Shown here piece by piece: positions 26,001 to 34,420 of a DNA stretch of 64,000 nt; positions within the stretch are counted from its first letter, which is position 1, and every line of letters starts with the position of its first letter. The notes beneath the pieces are model-generated. The model was not told the origin of the DNA and searched no databases. It was given only the letters and a program-made list of their open reading frames with translations. A program made the position numbers and the translations under genes. The stretch is from Dicaeum eximium (taxonomy: Eukaryota > Chordata > Aves > Passeriformes > Dicaeidae): assembly GCA_013396995.1 (NCBI GenBank), contig VWZP01001408.1, positions 1,562,696 through 1,626,695 of the forward strand, written 5' to 3'.

Positions 26001-29000
26001 TAAATTTGAGAAGGATTAAATTTAGGAGTGGAGGAAGGACTCGTTGTCTGCACGTACTATAGGAAGTTGGATAGGGATTGTGGGCTTCATAAAATCTAAA
26101 TAAATCCCTTGAGAAAGAATCAGAAGACCTTGGCTGTTTAAACAAAGCTTAAAGGTAGCTGGAGGCTTCCAGGAGAACTTCATGCAGTAGTTTCCTATGT
26201 AAAACCACTTCCTGTTAGAATGATTTAAATAGCCTGTAAGTAGAATATAAATAACATCCCATATCTGTAAAGGGCCATGTTGCTATAACAGCACACAGTA
26301 TTTATCCTGAAAGCCTGAACTGACAGAATTCTGCTGGAGCTGTGGAGGCAGCGTGACACCCATGGTCTGAAATGCCTTCCCTGCTTGCACTTCTGCTACA
26401 GCAAGACAGAGCCTCCTCCTAGACCAGGAATTCTGAGGTGTTTTAGAAGGGAGTGATCTGTCTGTCTGCCAGCTTCTCCCCCTACGCCCCTTTTGTCCCT
26501 AGCTGATGGCAAGGACAGACAATCCTCTGGAAGCTGAGATAGGAGCAGAGCCTGTGTCTGTCCCTTCCATAGCAGCTCCTCAGAGCACCTCTGTCCTGTC
26601 TCTGTGCCTTGGGTAAGGGGATGGACTGGCTGAGCTCTCAGGGTCTCAGCTACCTGCAGCTTCCACCAGGGGAAGATGCAGCTGGGGTGGGATCATCCCT
26701 AAGGCTGCTCTTGCTCTGGTTCCTCATCCTTGGGGGATGTGTGTGTGTATCCATACACAGATCTCTGTGTGTGTATCAGTTTTGTTCTTGCTCACAATGA
26801 CAGTTTGGGATTTTTCTTCTGGTCCAACTGAAGGAACAGAGACCATTTCTAACAAAAAAAAAAAAAAAAGGCTTAGTAACTATGGAAATAAAGAAGTTCA
26901 GTAGTGCAGGGGAATGACATAGAGCTTCATCTCAGTGCTTGCCCCATCGGCAGCTCTGCTGAAAGAATAAAAGATCCAGCCATTGGCTACTGTGAGCATG
27001 CCAAATCCACTGTTTGTCTAGAGGAATATACAGTTCCTTGTAGAAGCATTCTGCCTTTTTTTCTTTATTATTCTGATTTTTTCTTCCATATAAATTTACC
27101 GAATTCATGTTTGAAAAATGAAAAGTAGATTTTTGAAGAACCATATTTAAATACAAGGAGGGAAAAGCATCATCCTCTCTCTTGGAAAAAATCAATCCTT
27201 CACCCATGCCCTGTTACTGCCAGCAGAGAGAAAGGTGTGTGGGTTGTTACTGGCAGGTACTTTGCTTAGAGAGTTGGAGGAGTGGGTGTGGATACTGGAA
27301 GTTAGAGCCACATCTCAGTTACTTACAGGTGTTTTCAAAGATGTTTATCTGATATCTCGTGTACAATCACAGTGCTAGCCAAGCAGCGTGAGTTCGCATT
27401 GTCTGGTTTCCAGTCTCACAAACCAGTGATTATTTTTCTTTTCCTTTTCCAACAGGTGAACCTTTTCTTCCTGCTGAACATTGTCCGTGTTCTCATAACC
27501 AAGCTGAAGGACACGCACAAGGCTGAGTCCAACCTGTACATGAAGGCAGTGAGAGCCACCTTGATTCTTGTGCCCCTGCTTGGCATCGAGTTTGTGCTGT
27601 TCCCGTGGCGACCCGAGGGCCGGATCGCGGAGGAGGTGTACGACTACGTCATGCACATCCTCATGCACTACCAGGTGGGAAGCAGCACCCAGCCCTTGCT
27701 CACCTGGGCTCAGAGCAGTTGGCATGGCAATCAGAAAAAAGAGAAGTGATCTTGTTATTATCTTGTCTTGCAATTTTTAAAGATCTTCAGCCGGTAGTCT
27801 TTGACTTCTCGGTATGGTGAATTTTCATTTACTTGCCTTCCAGTTTTCAAAGGGAAGAAACAGCATGGCAGACAGCTGGCCCCATATTTTTAGTGATCTA
27901 TTTTTAGAGATAACTCATCATGTTTAGATTTGTCTTGCATTTTCTCTGCTATGTATATCTGAATTTTATCAGAAAGCTTTAATTATCTCACACCTGAAAT
28001 AGCCCATATGGATATGAATTAAAGCAGAATCTTTTTATTTTACAGGGTCTACTGGTGGCTACAATTTTCTGCTTCTTTAATGGCGAGGTAGAGTAACAAC
28101 TTTTACTATATCTATAATTTTTCTTTTTTATATATTTTTGTTTCAGCAATTAAGGAGGTGGTAATTTTTTTTCTTATTTTAATTTTATGTCTAAATTAAA
28201 AGAAGAAAACAAAGTATGAGGATGCCAAGAGCAGAGCTTGGAAAGGACTTGGAAAGGAATGATGATTCATGGCACCATTAAGTCCATTAGGACTGATTCT
28301 TGGGTGCTGAGCTTGGGCAAGACATTTGTCTCGCTTAAGAAATTGAAGGGAGTTGTCACTTTGCTGTAAAGTCCAGATAAATATCATAACACTGGGAAGC
28401 AGTTCAGCACCCACAAGGTTTATTTGTCTGTGCTGGAAGCTGTACAGGATGTTATCCTGGAGAGTCTCTGCTGGGTCCTTCTGCAGCAGGAACAGGACCA
28501 CACTGCACACGTGTTGCTGGGCTGGGGTATGGCTGTACCCCACGGCTGAGGGCTGGAATTAGATGGGCACTAAGGTCTCTTCCAACCAAACTCCTTCTAT
28601 GAGTCTGGGATTGTTTTATGATGCTCTCTGAGAAAATCTTAGGCTGAGGTTTGGAGAAGTGTTTTCAGCCCAAGTGAAAAGTGCCATTCCAACAGCCTGG
28701 TGAGCTTAGGGCAGGAATTTGTGTGGGTTACAAGTGCATGTGTGAGATACCATGATCAGCCAGTTCCAAGGGCAGACCTTATTCTGACATTGAGAGGGTT
28801 GTGGCAGGTTTCAGTAATAGATGGTATCGATCCTGTTGAAGCTAACGAGCTTCGCTGTTACCTTGGATAGGTCAAGGTCCCTGGAGTGCACAGGGTGACT
28901 TTCATGTAGAAACTCTTGCCCCAGGCTGTAGAGAGTTTACTTCCAGAGGTTTAGTGTCAGAGATCAAAGTAGTAGGAAGGCTAAAAAAATACATCTAAAA

Positions 29001-32000
29001 TTGTTAATGTTGCTCTTGCTTGCAAAAAAAAAAAAAAATCCCAGCAAGCCCAAACAAATGAACAAAGCTACTCCCACCAAAAAAAATAACTGGTAATTTG
29101 CCAACACTTTTGGCAGAGGAACAATTGCAATGTTATACTTATTCCTACACATCTGTTGGCTCATTTGTTCTACATTTAGTGTGGTTACAGTATAGGCTGT
29201 AAGCAGAAATTTGGGAGTAACCAGATGTTTTCCTAAGACTGAACCCTTAGGGTTTTTTATCAGATGTTCTAAAATTGTGTCAGTGTGTTTCTGTAGTGTT
29301 ATTGGGCAGTAATTTTTACTCACAGGTAAATATTTGGCTAATGGTAGAATTGATTCATGTAGATTGCCCTTCCTTCTCTTCCCAAGTCCAAAGCTGACAG
29401 AATTGCAATGAAACTACCATGGGCTTTGAAGGTTTATTTGTGTGTCTTTGTTGTGTGTCTCCCCACCCAAATGCAGGAGTCTCACTGATTTTTTGCCAAG
29501 GAGCCAGAAAAGATGAAAATAGGCTTTCTCTGGGTTCAGAGGGTCTGGAGCAGGGGCCTTGATCTGTTCTTACTATAGATGCAGGTTCAAGTCCCTGCTC
29601 ATGCATCTGCTTCAAAGCAAGAACATCACTAAGTGTTCTGGGTCAGATCTGATCCCTTGCCCTCACTCTGCATTGGCATTTCACACACTCTTTCCCTTCT
29701 ACAGAGCAGAAAGCTCAGGGTGCCTTCAGAATGCCATAGTATAGTTCAGAATTCCTTCTAAAAACAGGTGTTTGGAAAAAATCAGTTTGTTCTGCTCCTG
29801 TGGAAAATTAGGGAGGAGAGGTGGAAAACCTTGAAATTCCTGTGGTTTTTATGAAACAATATTGTCCGCTGCTCAGTTCTGTCTTCATCCTTGTGCCTCT
29901 TCCAAGGCTGTTTTTAATTTTAGATTATGATTGATTTTGACATCTATTCCTGTATCTGTTGATATTTCATTGTTACAGACTCATATTTTTTAACATATCC
30001 TCTTCTGCTGTGTAAGAAAATCCAAACCTGAGTCATCCCCAAAATTAACCACGGGCTCATCAGTGGTAAAAGATGAGCTCTTCCACAACTCCTACAAATG
30101 CTAGTAAGTGAATCACTGCTTGAAGATCTACTGGCAGAATAATGTTTAAAGGAGGATGTAGGTATTTTAACATTTATTAATTTAGGAATTCGATTTTTAG
30201 ACTTAAGTCAAGTCATAGGCCTTGACTTAGTTAAACATAAAAGTCTGTATTTGCTCTCTAGAGAGTGGAAATTTATGCTTTTTAAACCACTTTTGGGTTC
30301 AGTGCTTCAGTGACCACTATTTGCCTTTTTAAAAATCTTTTTCAGTACACCTTGCTCAAGACAGGACTTAGTGCTTTATAAACAACTGTGTCAGTAAGGA
30401 AATCCAAGGGAAGAATGTAGGGAAAAATGCCAGCAGAAAAAAAAAGTGTTTCCTTTGTCTCCTAAAAGGTTCTGGCCCCAGCAAGTGGGGCTGCAGGCAT
30501 TCGTCTGCTCCCCTGGAGTCACAGCAGGGCATGAACAGAGCTGCAGCTGCAGCCTAGCTGGGCTGCACAGAGGCTAAAATATCCCCTGCACATCATCCCT
30601 TCTCATCCCCCTTCTCAGCAGCACCTCCTGAGAGATTACAGAAGGAGCAGCACCAGGGATGGGTGCCTGCACTGACTCTGTGGTGCTGACATTGGAACTG
30701 ACATTTGGAGTGACAGTGGGGCAGAGATTCCCAGTGGGGTATTAGCAATTACAAAATGCAAAAAGCACTAATTTCTTTCTAAGTCTTAGCCTTTCCGGGC
30801 TGTTACTGTACATTTTAGTGTATTCTGCACCAAATATCAGGAGCCAAATCCTGTTCAAGCAAGACATTTCTGGCCAAAAAGTGAACAAAAGTGATCTGCT
30901 AGGATAGAACTTCAGTGAAGATGAATTAAGTAATGTAAGAAAAATAGCTGGTATGTGCTGCTGGCTGTAGCCAAGGAACATCTCCAGTTTGCTGAGCAGA
31001 GCAGCCAGGGGTGGCCTGTCAAATCCAGTTCTTATAGGCACTGCAGATGTTGGTCACAGCCCTCCTCCAGACAGGGCGGATGTGCAAGCCCTTCAGCTGG
31101 GATCTTCTGTGACAGGGCTTCCCCAAGGACACCCACATTCTGCTCAGCAGCCCACAGAGTAGATGCTCTCAACACATCACATTTTCCAGCTTCAGATGGC
31201 CTAGCGTGGATTTTGGGGTCATACAGGCTGGGGTCAGAGGAGAAGCTTGTCCCAGATCTCTGATAAATCAGTAGGAAGATTCCTGTTGAAATTTTAATAG
31301 CAGGTGCTATAATGACCTACATGATCTGTGTAAGCCTTTGTGAGGTTTGTTTGCTTTTTCTCCTTCATTTCACTGCTCTACAGAAATGTTGCCATGAAGA
31401 TCATAGTCTCAGGTTTGCAAGGTTATGCAATCTGTTATACAATAGATGAGATGGATGAGGCTGTGTTGTGGTTTGGTTTGGTTGTTCTTTGTTTTTTGGG
31501 TTTTTTTTTTTTTTTCTCCTGGTTGGCTACTGAGCTGTTTAATTTGTCTGATATTCAACATCAAGCTACCAGTGTTCAAGGGCTGACTGGAAGGAGTCCT
31601 TCCTGCAAACTCATCAAATCCAGCCATTATTAAGTTATAAGGTGAAAAAGAAAGAAAGGCTCTTTCAGCGGGAACCATCACCTCTGTTAATGACTGAGAA
31701 ACACAGTGATATTATTACACTATTTTTCATTCAATGCTTTCCTTAACATCCTTTCTTGTAACAAAGTTACAAAGTTCCACCCCTCCTGAGGTGAATTTAC
31801 AGCTCCATGCCACTGCTCAAAGCTGAGGAAAAAGTTGCAAAAGTTCTATTCTCACTTTGTGGGCAGACGCACATATTCTTAAACAGAGTGTAAATGATTT
31901 TTCCCATCTTCTTCTATAAATGATTGAAAGGTTAGAGAAGACTGAAAGACATTCCCAATAAATGAAAGTATATAAGACCCTACAAGAACAGACACAGAGC

Positions 32001-34420
32001 AGGACAGAGGTGCAGTCCTGATGGAGCAGTAATGGAGAGGTTTTGGGAACAATGCCCGGAATGAATGGCTCCGTTAGAAATGCATGGAGAGAGTGTGATG
32101 GACACTGGGAGGGAGGAAATGCTCTTTGCCCATTCAGAAAACCTTTTTTATAGCTCTCTGTCCCTGGCATGGAGCTGCTGGACTGCTTTTCCCTGGCAGT
32201 AGCCCCAAGACACTTGTCTTGAAGGGATGCTGGTGGCTTTCAGGAGCTATGGAATCTTTTGGGTATCCTTTAGGACCAGTTAACAAATGTTATTAACAAG
32301 CAAAAATAACCTGAACAGTTGTTTCTGAAGGAACCAGGAGAAGTGTGGGAGAGGACTGGAGTGTGTAATTTGGCAAGCCTAGTTTATCTCCCAGCTCTGC
32401 CAAGAGACTTCTTTGACCTTGTCAAGCCATTTAGTTCCAATTGCTGGCATTTTCTCCACCTCCAGCCTGTCTTGTCTAAAGTGAAAATTGCTCAATGTGT
32501 AATTTTTTGCATGTGTGTCTGTGTTCAAACTCTGAGCTTATTGAAGTAACTGACTGTGAAAGGAGAACAAATAGAACATATCTCAGTGATGAACAAAGAT
32601 TGATTGATTCCAAACTAAAATTCCATGGTTCCCTCTTGGAAAAGTTGGAATCTTGAATATGCTTCTTGTCTTGGCTTTATGATAGATTACAGGAGATTAA
32701 TTTAACCTGTGCAAAGACTTAGGGTTCTGTATTGGCTCTATTCTGAGGTTCCATCCCATGCATATATTAATTAAGCAAAAACTTACCATGCTGATACAAG
32801 AACTCTGCTTTCAGACTAAGAAGTGCAGAATTTTCATATGAAAAGCAGTAAGATTTGAAACTCAAAAGTATTAAGATAGTTGATTTCTTAGTGTTTGGAG
32901 ATTTGTGTTTAGATGTTTAGAGTGGATTACAAAGTTTTTATGAACAGTAACAGAGCTCTTCCTTTGCCCTAAAATGCTAATTTGTTATGTTAATTGGTTG
33001 ATACTTTTTTCCTTACTCTCTGACATTTTCTTGTAAAGGATTTGAGAAATATGTTCTCCTTTAAACAGAGGCTTCTGATACCAGACTGCAGGAAGTCTAA
33101 AAACTACATCCCTTTTCTTGTATTTATTTTTATTTTTCATGATTAAAGCCAGAGTAAAATTAGACAAAAGAAGCCATTGTGTGAGGGAAATGGAAAGCAA
33201 ATATAAACCCTGAAGACATATGGAAAAACCTAAAAATATTTACCCACAATATAAACAATTAACTGGGGCAGTCACTGCTCCCTGGTTAGCAGTTAGAACT
33301 GCTTTCTGTACAAAGTTTGGCTAAAAAGGAAATTAAATATTCATGACCTGTAGGCACTTTTTTTAAAGTAGAAAATTAGTGAAAAAGCAACAACAGGAGG
33401 TATTACTATTGTTAGCATTCCCCACTTGGCATCTTCTCTGAAAGACTAATTCCATGTGAAGTTCATGAATGTGGCACTTCAGCTCTCCACTCTGCACAGG
33501 TGTTGATCCATATTGGAGGGGAGGAAGGCCATGACAAGCATCACATCCTTTCAGTGGAGACATGTAAACCAGTGGGGCTTTCAGCTATTTTGTCAGCTTT
33601 ATTTTTAACTCTGGTAGAAATGTGGAGTTCAGGAAATTGTCCTTCTAGACATTTGCTTAAGGCACAGTCAGAAATTGGGAAAGATTGACTTGTACCAAAA
33701 TCACAGCAAATGTAAATTATGGTTTGTTAAGAGTAAATCAATTTACAGCTGCTGAGGATGCAGCCTTTTGAAAATAAGGATGAACAGAAATTACCTTTTT
33801 GAACAGAGGTTCAAAAAGGTAATTTTTGAACAGAAATTAAGGATGAACAGAAATTAAGGATGAACAGAAATTACCTGTTTCTGATCTGTCTACACTGGAC
33901 TGCAGTTCGCAGGGGAGGAAGCAGAAAATTGCGTGGCTACTGTTGCTCCTGTAACCCGTGCTTTTTCTGAGCAGCTAGTACACTATAATTATAAAATGCC
34001 ATTACTTCACACCAAATTTGCTGCAAAATAATGCTTACCTAAGTGGTGGGTACCTGGGAAGCTCTCAAGTACTAAATGGCACGTAGGCAGGTACCCTTGC
34101 CCAGGATTTCTGAGCCATATGCCGGGACACTGTTATGTTCCTCAGGCATCCCTGAGCCGTGGCTTACACCCACTTTGCTTTGTCTGGGGGCACAGGTGCA
34201 GGCTGTGCTGAGGAGGCACTGGAACCAGTACAAGATCCAGTTTGAGCACAGCTTCAGCCACTCGGACGCCATGCGCACGGCCTCCTACACCGTGTCCACC
34301 ATCAGCGACGTGCAGGGCTACGGCTACGGCCACGACTGCGCCGGCGAGCACCTCAACGGCAAGGGCTACCACGACATGGACAGCATGGTGGCACTCAAAA
34401 CTGAGAAGCTCTATGGCTGA
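7943..34420 (+). CDS. CALCRL: Calcitonin receptor-like receptor, class B GPCR (whole coding span, 12 coding exons)
   Basis: Seven-transmembrane receptor of the plasma membrane. In vertebrates it pairs with RAMP1 to form the CGRP receptor and with RAMP2 or RAMP3 to form adrenomedullin receptors, and signals mainly through Gs and cAMP. The exons listed separately join in one frame (coding lengths 60, 145, 111, 113, 92, 127, 154, 61, 67, 219, 42 and 225 nt including the stop) to give 471 residues. Visible domains: signal peptide about 1-26; hormone-binding ectodomain with cysteines 55, 72, 81, 95, 112 and 134; TM1 (about 146-173) to TM7 (about 373-395); helix 8 and tail 398-471. R180 and H184 in TM2, E240 in TM3 and the P350/G353 motif in TM6 match the class B core. 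The sequence follows human CALCRL almost residue by residue with a constant offset of 7 through the ectodomain cysteines, so it is CALCRL and not CALCR. All junctions are GT..AG and there is no frameshift or internal stop. Confidence 0.97.
8003..8997 (+). other. CALCRL: CALCRL intron 1 (995 bp)
   Basis: Phase 0 intron with GTGAGT donor and TTTTAG acceptor after a long T tract. It holds a perfect 12-bp-arm hairpin at 8188-8219, described in the findings. Nothing else stands out. Confidence 0.85.
8998..9142 (+). CDS. CALCRL: CALCRL coding exon 2: mature N terminus and ectodomain alpha-helix
   Basis: Encodes residues 21-68 plus the first base of codon 69; donor GTAGAG follows. It carries the end of the signal peptide and a divergent linker with an extra N-T-T sequon at N33. 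It then encodes the near-invariant helix whose motif RNKIMTAQYECYQKIM matches human CALCRL. C55 is the first of the six ectodomain cysteines and is expected to pair with C81. The helix forms much of the RAMP-facing side of the ectodomain in known structures of the human receptor. Confidence 0.96.
9143..10598 (+). other. CALCRL: CALCRL intron 2 (1.46 kb)
   Basis: Phase 1 intron, donor GTAGAG, acceptor TTTGCAG. No repeat family or RNA gene recognised. Confidence 0.85.
10599..10709 (+). CDS. CALCRL: CALCRL coding exon 3: ectodomain core
   Basis: 111 nt, phase 1 at both ends (residues 70-105 with split codons 69 and 106). Contains the hormone-receptor-domain signature CNRTWDGWLCW: C72, glycosylation site N73, D77, W79 and C81, followed by C95 in a CPDYFQDF motif. 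In the human receptor the Asp and Trp at the matching positions stabilise the fold and line the peptide and RAMP contact surface. All are kept here. Confidence 0.97.
10710..11625 (+). other. CALCRL: CALCRL intron 3 (916 bp)
   Basis: Phase 1 intron, donor GTATGA, acceptor TTGCAG. No recognisable element. Confidence 0.85.
11626..11738 (+). CDS. CALCRL: CALCRL coding exon 4: C-terminal part of ectodomain
   Basis: Residues 106-143. Holds C112 and C134, which complete the three ectodomain disulfides (55-81, 72-112, 95-134 by homology), and two N-glycosylation sequons at N125 (NRT) and N130 (NYT) in the places known from human CALCRL. The exon ends in phase 0 with HEKVK, the stalk leading into TM1. 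Donor GTAGGA follows. Confidence 0.97.
11739..14123 (+). other. CALCRL: CALCRL intron 4 (2.4 kb)
   Basis: Phase 0 intron ending in TTGCAG. A 154-codon open frame on the minus strand (12420-12884) lies inside it; I do not recognise its product and treat it as unproven (see findings). The rest is AT-rich unique sequence. Confidence 0.8.
14124..14215 (+). CDS. CALCRL: CALCRL coding exon 5: TM1
   Basis: Residues 144-173 plus two bases of codon 174. Encodes the first membrane helix (about 146-173, motif HGLSIASLLISLGIFFYF), nearly identical to the human receptor. Strong donor GTAAGT at 14216. Confidence 0.97.
14529..14588 (+). mobile_element. CR1 LINE 3'-end fragment
   Basis: The motif ATGATCCTTGTGGGT followed by CTTCCAA and TTCTATGATTCTG is the hallmark 3' end of avian CR1 retrotransposons. 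Only the tail is recognisable, as is usual for 5'-truncated CR1 copies. It lies in sense orientation in intron 5. Confidence 0.8.
14823..14860 (+). repeat. 19-bp tandem duplication (2 copies)
   Basis: Two adjacent 19-bp units, differing at one base, each ending in GGAAGTTTGAGCAGT. Local slippage duplication in intron 5. Confidence 0.85.
18940..19066 (+). CDS. CALCRL: CALCRL coding exon 6: ICL1, TM2 and ECL1
   Basis: Residues 175-216 with the last base of codon 174. Intracellular loop 1 and TM2 carry the motif SCQRITLHKNLF; R180 and H184 belong to the class B polar network near the G-protein site. ECL1 reads VANNQELVATNP, close to human. Exon ends in phase 0; donor GTAAGG. Confidence 0.97.
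19067..20425 (+). other. CALCRL: CALCRL intron 6 (1.36 kb)
   Basis: Phase 0 intron with a long T/C tract before the CCAG acceptor. No recognisable element. Confidence 0.85.
20426..20579 (+). CDS. CALCRL: CALCRL coding exon 7: TM3, ICL2 and start of TM4
   Basis: Residues 217-267 plus one base of codon 268. C219 at the top of TM3 should bond with C289 in ECL2. The motif MLCEGIYLHTL contains E240, the central glutamate of the class B HETY network. FAEKQHLMWYY spans ICL2 into TM4. Donor GTATGT. Confidence 0.97.
21136..21196 (+). repeat. Dispersed direct repeat, copy A
   Basis: About 55 bp shared with 22245-22305. The core ATTAAGGATCTGTGCCTCTG and the following CCTTTGA.. AACTCGGGGTTTGC are the same in both copies apart from a two-base difference. 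I do not recognise the family; it may be a fragment of a local interspersed repeat. Confidence 0.8.
21348..21370 (+). repeat. Poly(T) tract, 23 bp
   Basis: Uninterrupted T run in intron 7. It could be the poly(A) end of a retrocopied sequence on the minus strand, but no flanking target-site duplication was identified. Confidence 0.85.
21850..21910 (+). CDS. CALCRL: CALCRL coding exon 8: TM4 to ECL2
   Basis: 61 nt, residues 269-287 with split codons 268 and 288. Encodes the rest of TM4 and the start of ECL2 (motif ARSLYYND). Acceptor CACAG, donor GTAAGC. Confidence 0.96.
21911..22023 (+). other. CALCRL: CALCRL intron 8 (113 bp)
   Basis: Shortest intron of the gene, phase 2, GTAAGC..TGTAG. 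It is close to the lower practical size for a vertebrate intron, so exons 8 and 9 may be defined together by intron definition (inference). Confidence 0.9.
22024..22090 (+). CDS. CALCRL: CALCRL coding exon 9: ECL2 and start of TM5
   Basis: 67 nt, residues 289-310. C289 and W290 open the exon, the conserved Cys-Trp of class B ECL2. ISSDTHLLYIIHGPI matches human at almost every position. Ends in phase 0; donor GTAAGC. Confidence 0.96.
22091..27455 (+). other. CALCRL: CALCRL intron 9 (5.4 kb)
   Basis: Phase 0 intron, acceptor AACAG. It holds the second direct-repeat copy, an A tract near 26854 and a TG-rich stretch near 26740. A TTTAAG/TAAGCA-rich block at about 24160-24620 is a candidate conserved non-coding element. 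Several open frames (for example 22252-22701 minus) show no recognisable protein and I do not call them genes. Confidence 0.8.
22245..22305 (+). repeat. Dispersed direct repeat, copy B
   Basis: Partner of the copy at 21136-21196, same orientation, 1.1 kb downstream. The pair brackets exons 8 and 9. Confidence 0.8.
27456..27674 (+). CDS. CALCRL: CALCRL coding exon 10: TM5, ICL3, TM6, ECL3, start of TM7
   Basis: 219 nt, residues 311-383, phase 0 at both ends. ICL3 reads KLKDTHKAESNLYMK; TM6 contains the PLLG kink motif (P350, G353) that opens on activation in class B receptors. ECL3 is PWRPEGRIAEEV. The second half is distinctly richer in G and C, with several CpGs, than the upstream exons. 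Donor GTGGGA. Confidence 0.97.
27675..28045 (+). other. CALCRL: CALCRL intron 10 (371 bp)
   Basis: Phase 0 intron, acceptor TTTACAG. No repeat or regulatory motif recognised. Confidence 0.85.
28046..28087 (+). CDS. CALCRL: CALCRL coding exon 11: 14-residue TM7 micro-exon
   Basis: 42 nt, residues 384-397 (GLLVATIFCFFNGE), phase 0 on both sides. This is the conserved small exon of class B receptors that encodes most of TM7. Its length is a multiple of three, so skipping would delete part of TM7 without a frameshift. Acceptor TACAG, donor GTAGAG. Confidence 0.97.
28440..28622 (+). mobile_element. CR1 LINE 3'-end fragment
   Basis: GGGCTGGAATTAGATGG..CTAAGGTCTCTTCCAACC..CTTCTATGAGTCTG is a diverged form of the CR1 3' end, in the subfamily where AAGGTC precedes CTTCCAACC. 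The upstream limit is approximate. Sense orientation in intron 11. Confidence 0.7.
33774..33880 (+). repeat. 17-bp tandem repeat with embedded perfect hairpin
   Basis: Unit AAGGATGAACAGAAATT occurs once on the left and in a run of two to three on the right. Between them are 17-bp arms that pair perfectly (33788-33804 with 33809-33825) around a 4-nt loop AGAG. The arrangement suggests a template-switch event added to slippage. Confidence 0.9.
34196..34420 (+). CDS. CALCRL: CALCRL coding exon 12: helix 8, C-terminal tail, stop
   Basis: Residues 398-471 and stop TGA at 34418-34420. Starts VQAVLRRHWNQYKIQF, the amphipathic helix 8. The tail has Ser/Thr clusters (SFSHSD, TASYTVSTISD), typical sites for GRK phosphorylation and arrestin recruitment, then a GYGYG insertion relative to human and the conserved EHLNGK. 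The coding part is strikingly GC- and CpG-rich compared with flanking intron and UTR. Confidence 0.97.
   Translation: MQAVLRRHWNQYKIQFEHSFSHSDAMRTASYTVSTISDVQGYGYGHDCAGEHLNGKGYHDMDSMVALKTEKLYG

Larger units (their letters stand above)
28088..34195 (+). other. CALCRL: CALCRL intron 11 (6.1 kb)
   Basis: Longest intron, phase 0, acceptor GGCACAG. It contains a CR1 3' end (about 28440-28622), several A/T tracts, GC-richer blocks at about 30470-30740 and 31020-31260, and a 17-bp tandem repeat with a strong hairpin at 33774-33880. No internal gene recognised. Confidence 0.8.

Noticed and set aside
27375..27773. 132-codon minus-strand open frame over exon 10
   Set aside because: Antisense shadow of CALCRL exon 10; the plus strand encodes a clear receptor segment with matching splice sites.
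7943..34420. Calcitonin receptor (CALCR) as the identity
   Set aside because: Ectodomain, ECL and tail motifs (for example GWLCWSDVAAGT and EHLNGK) follow CALCRL, not CALCR.
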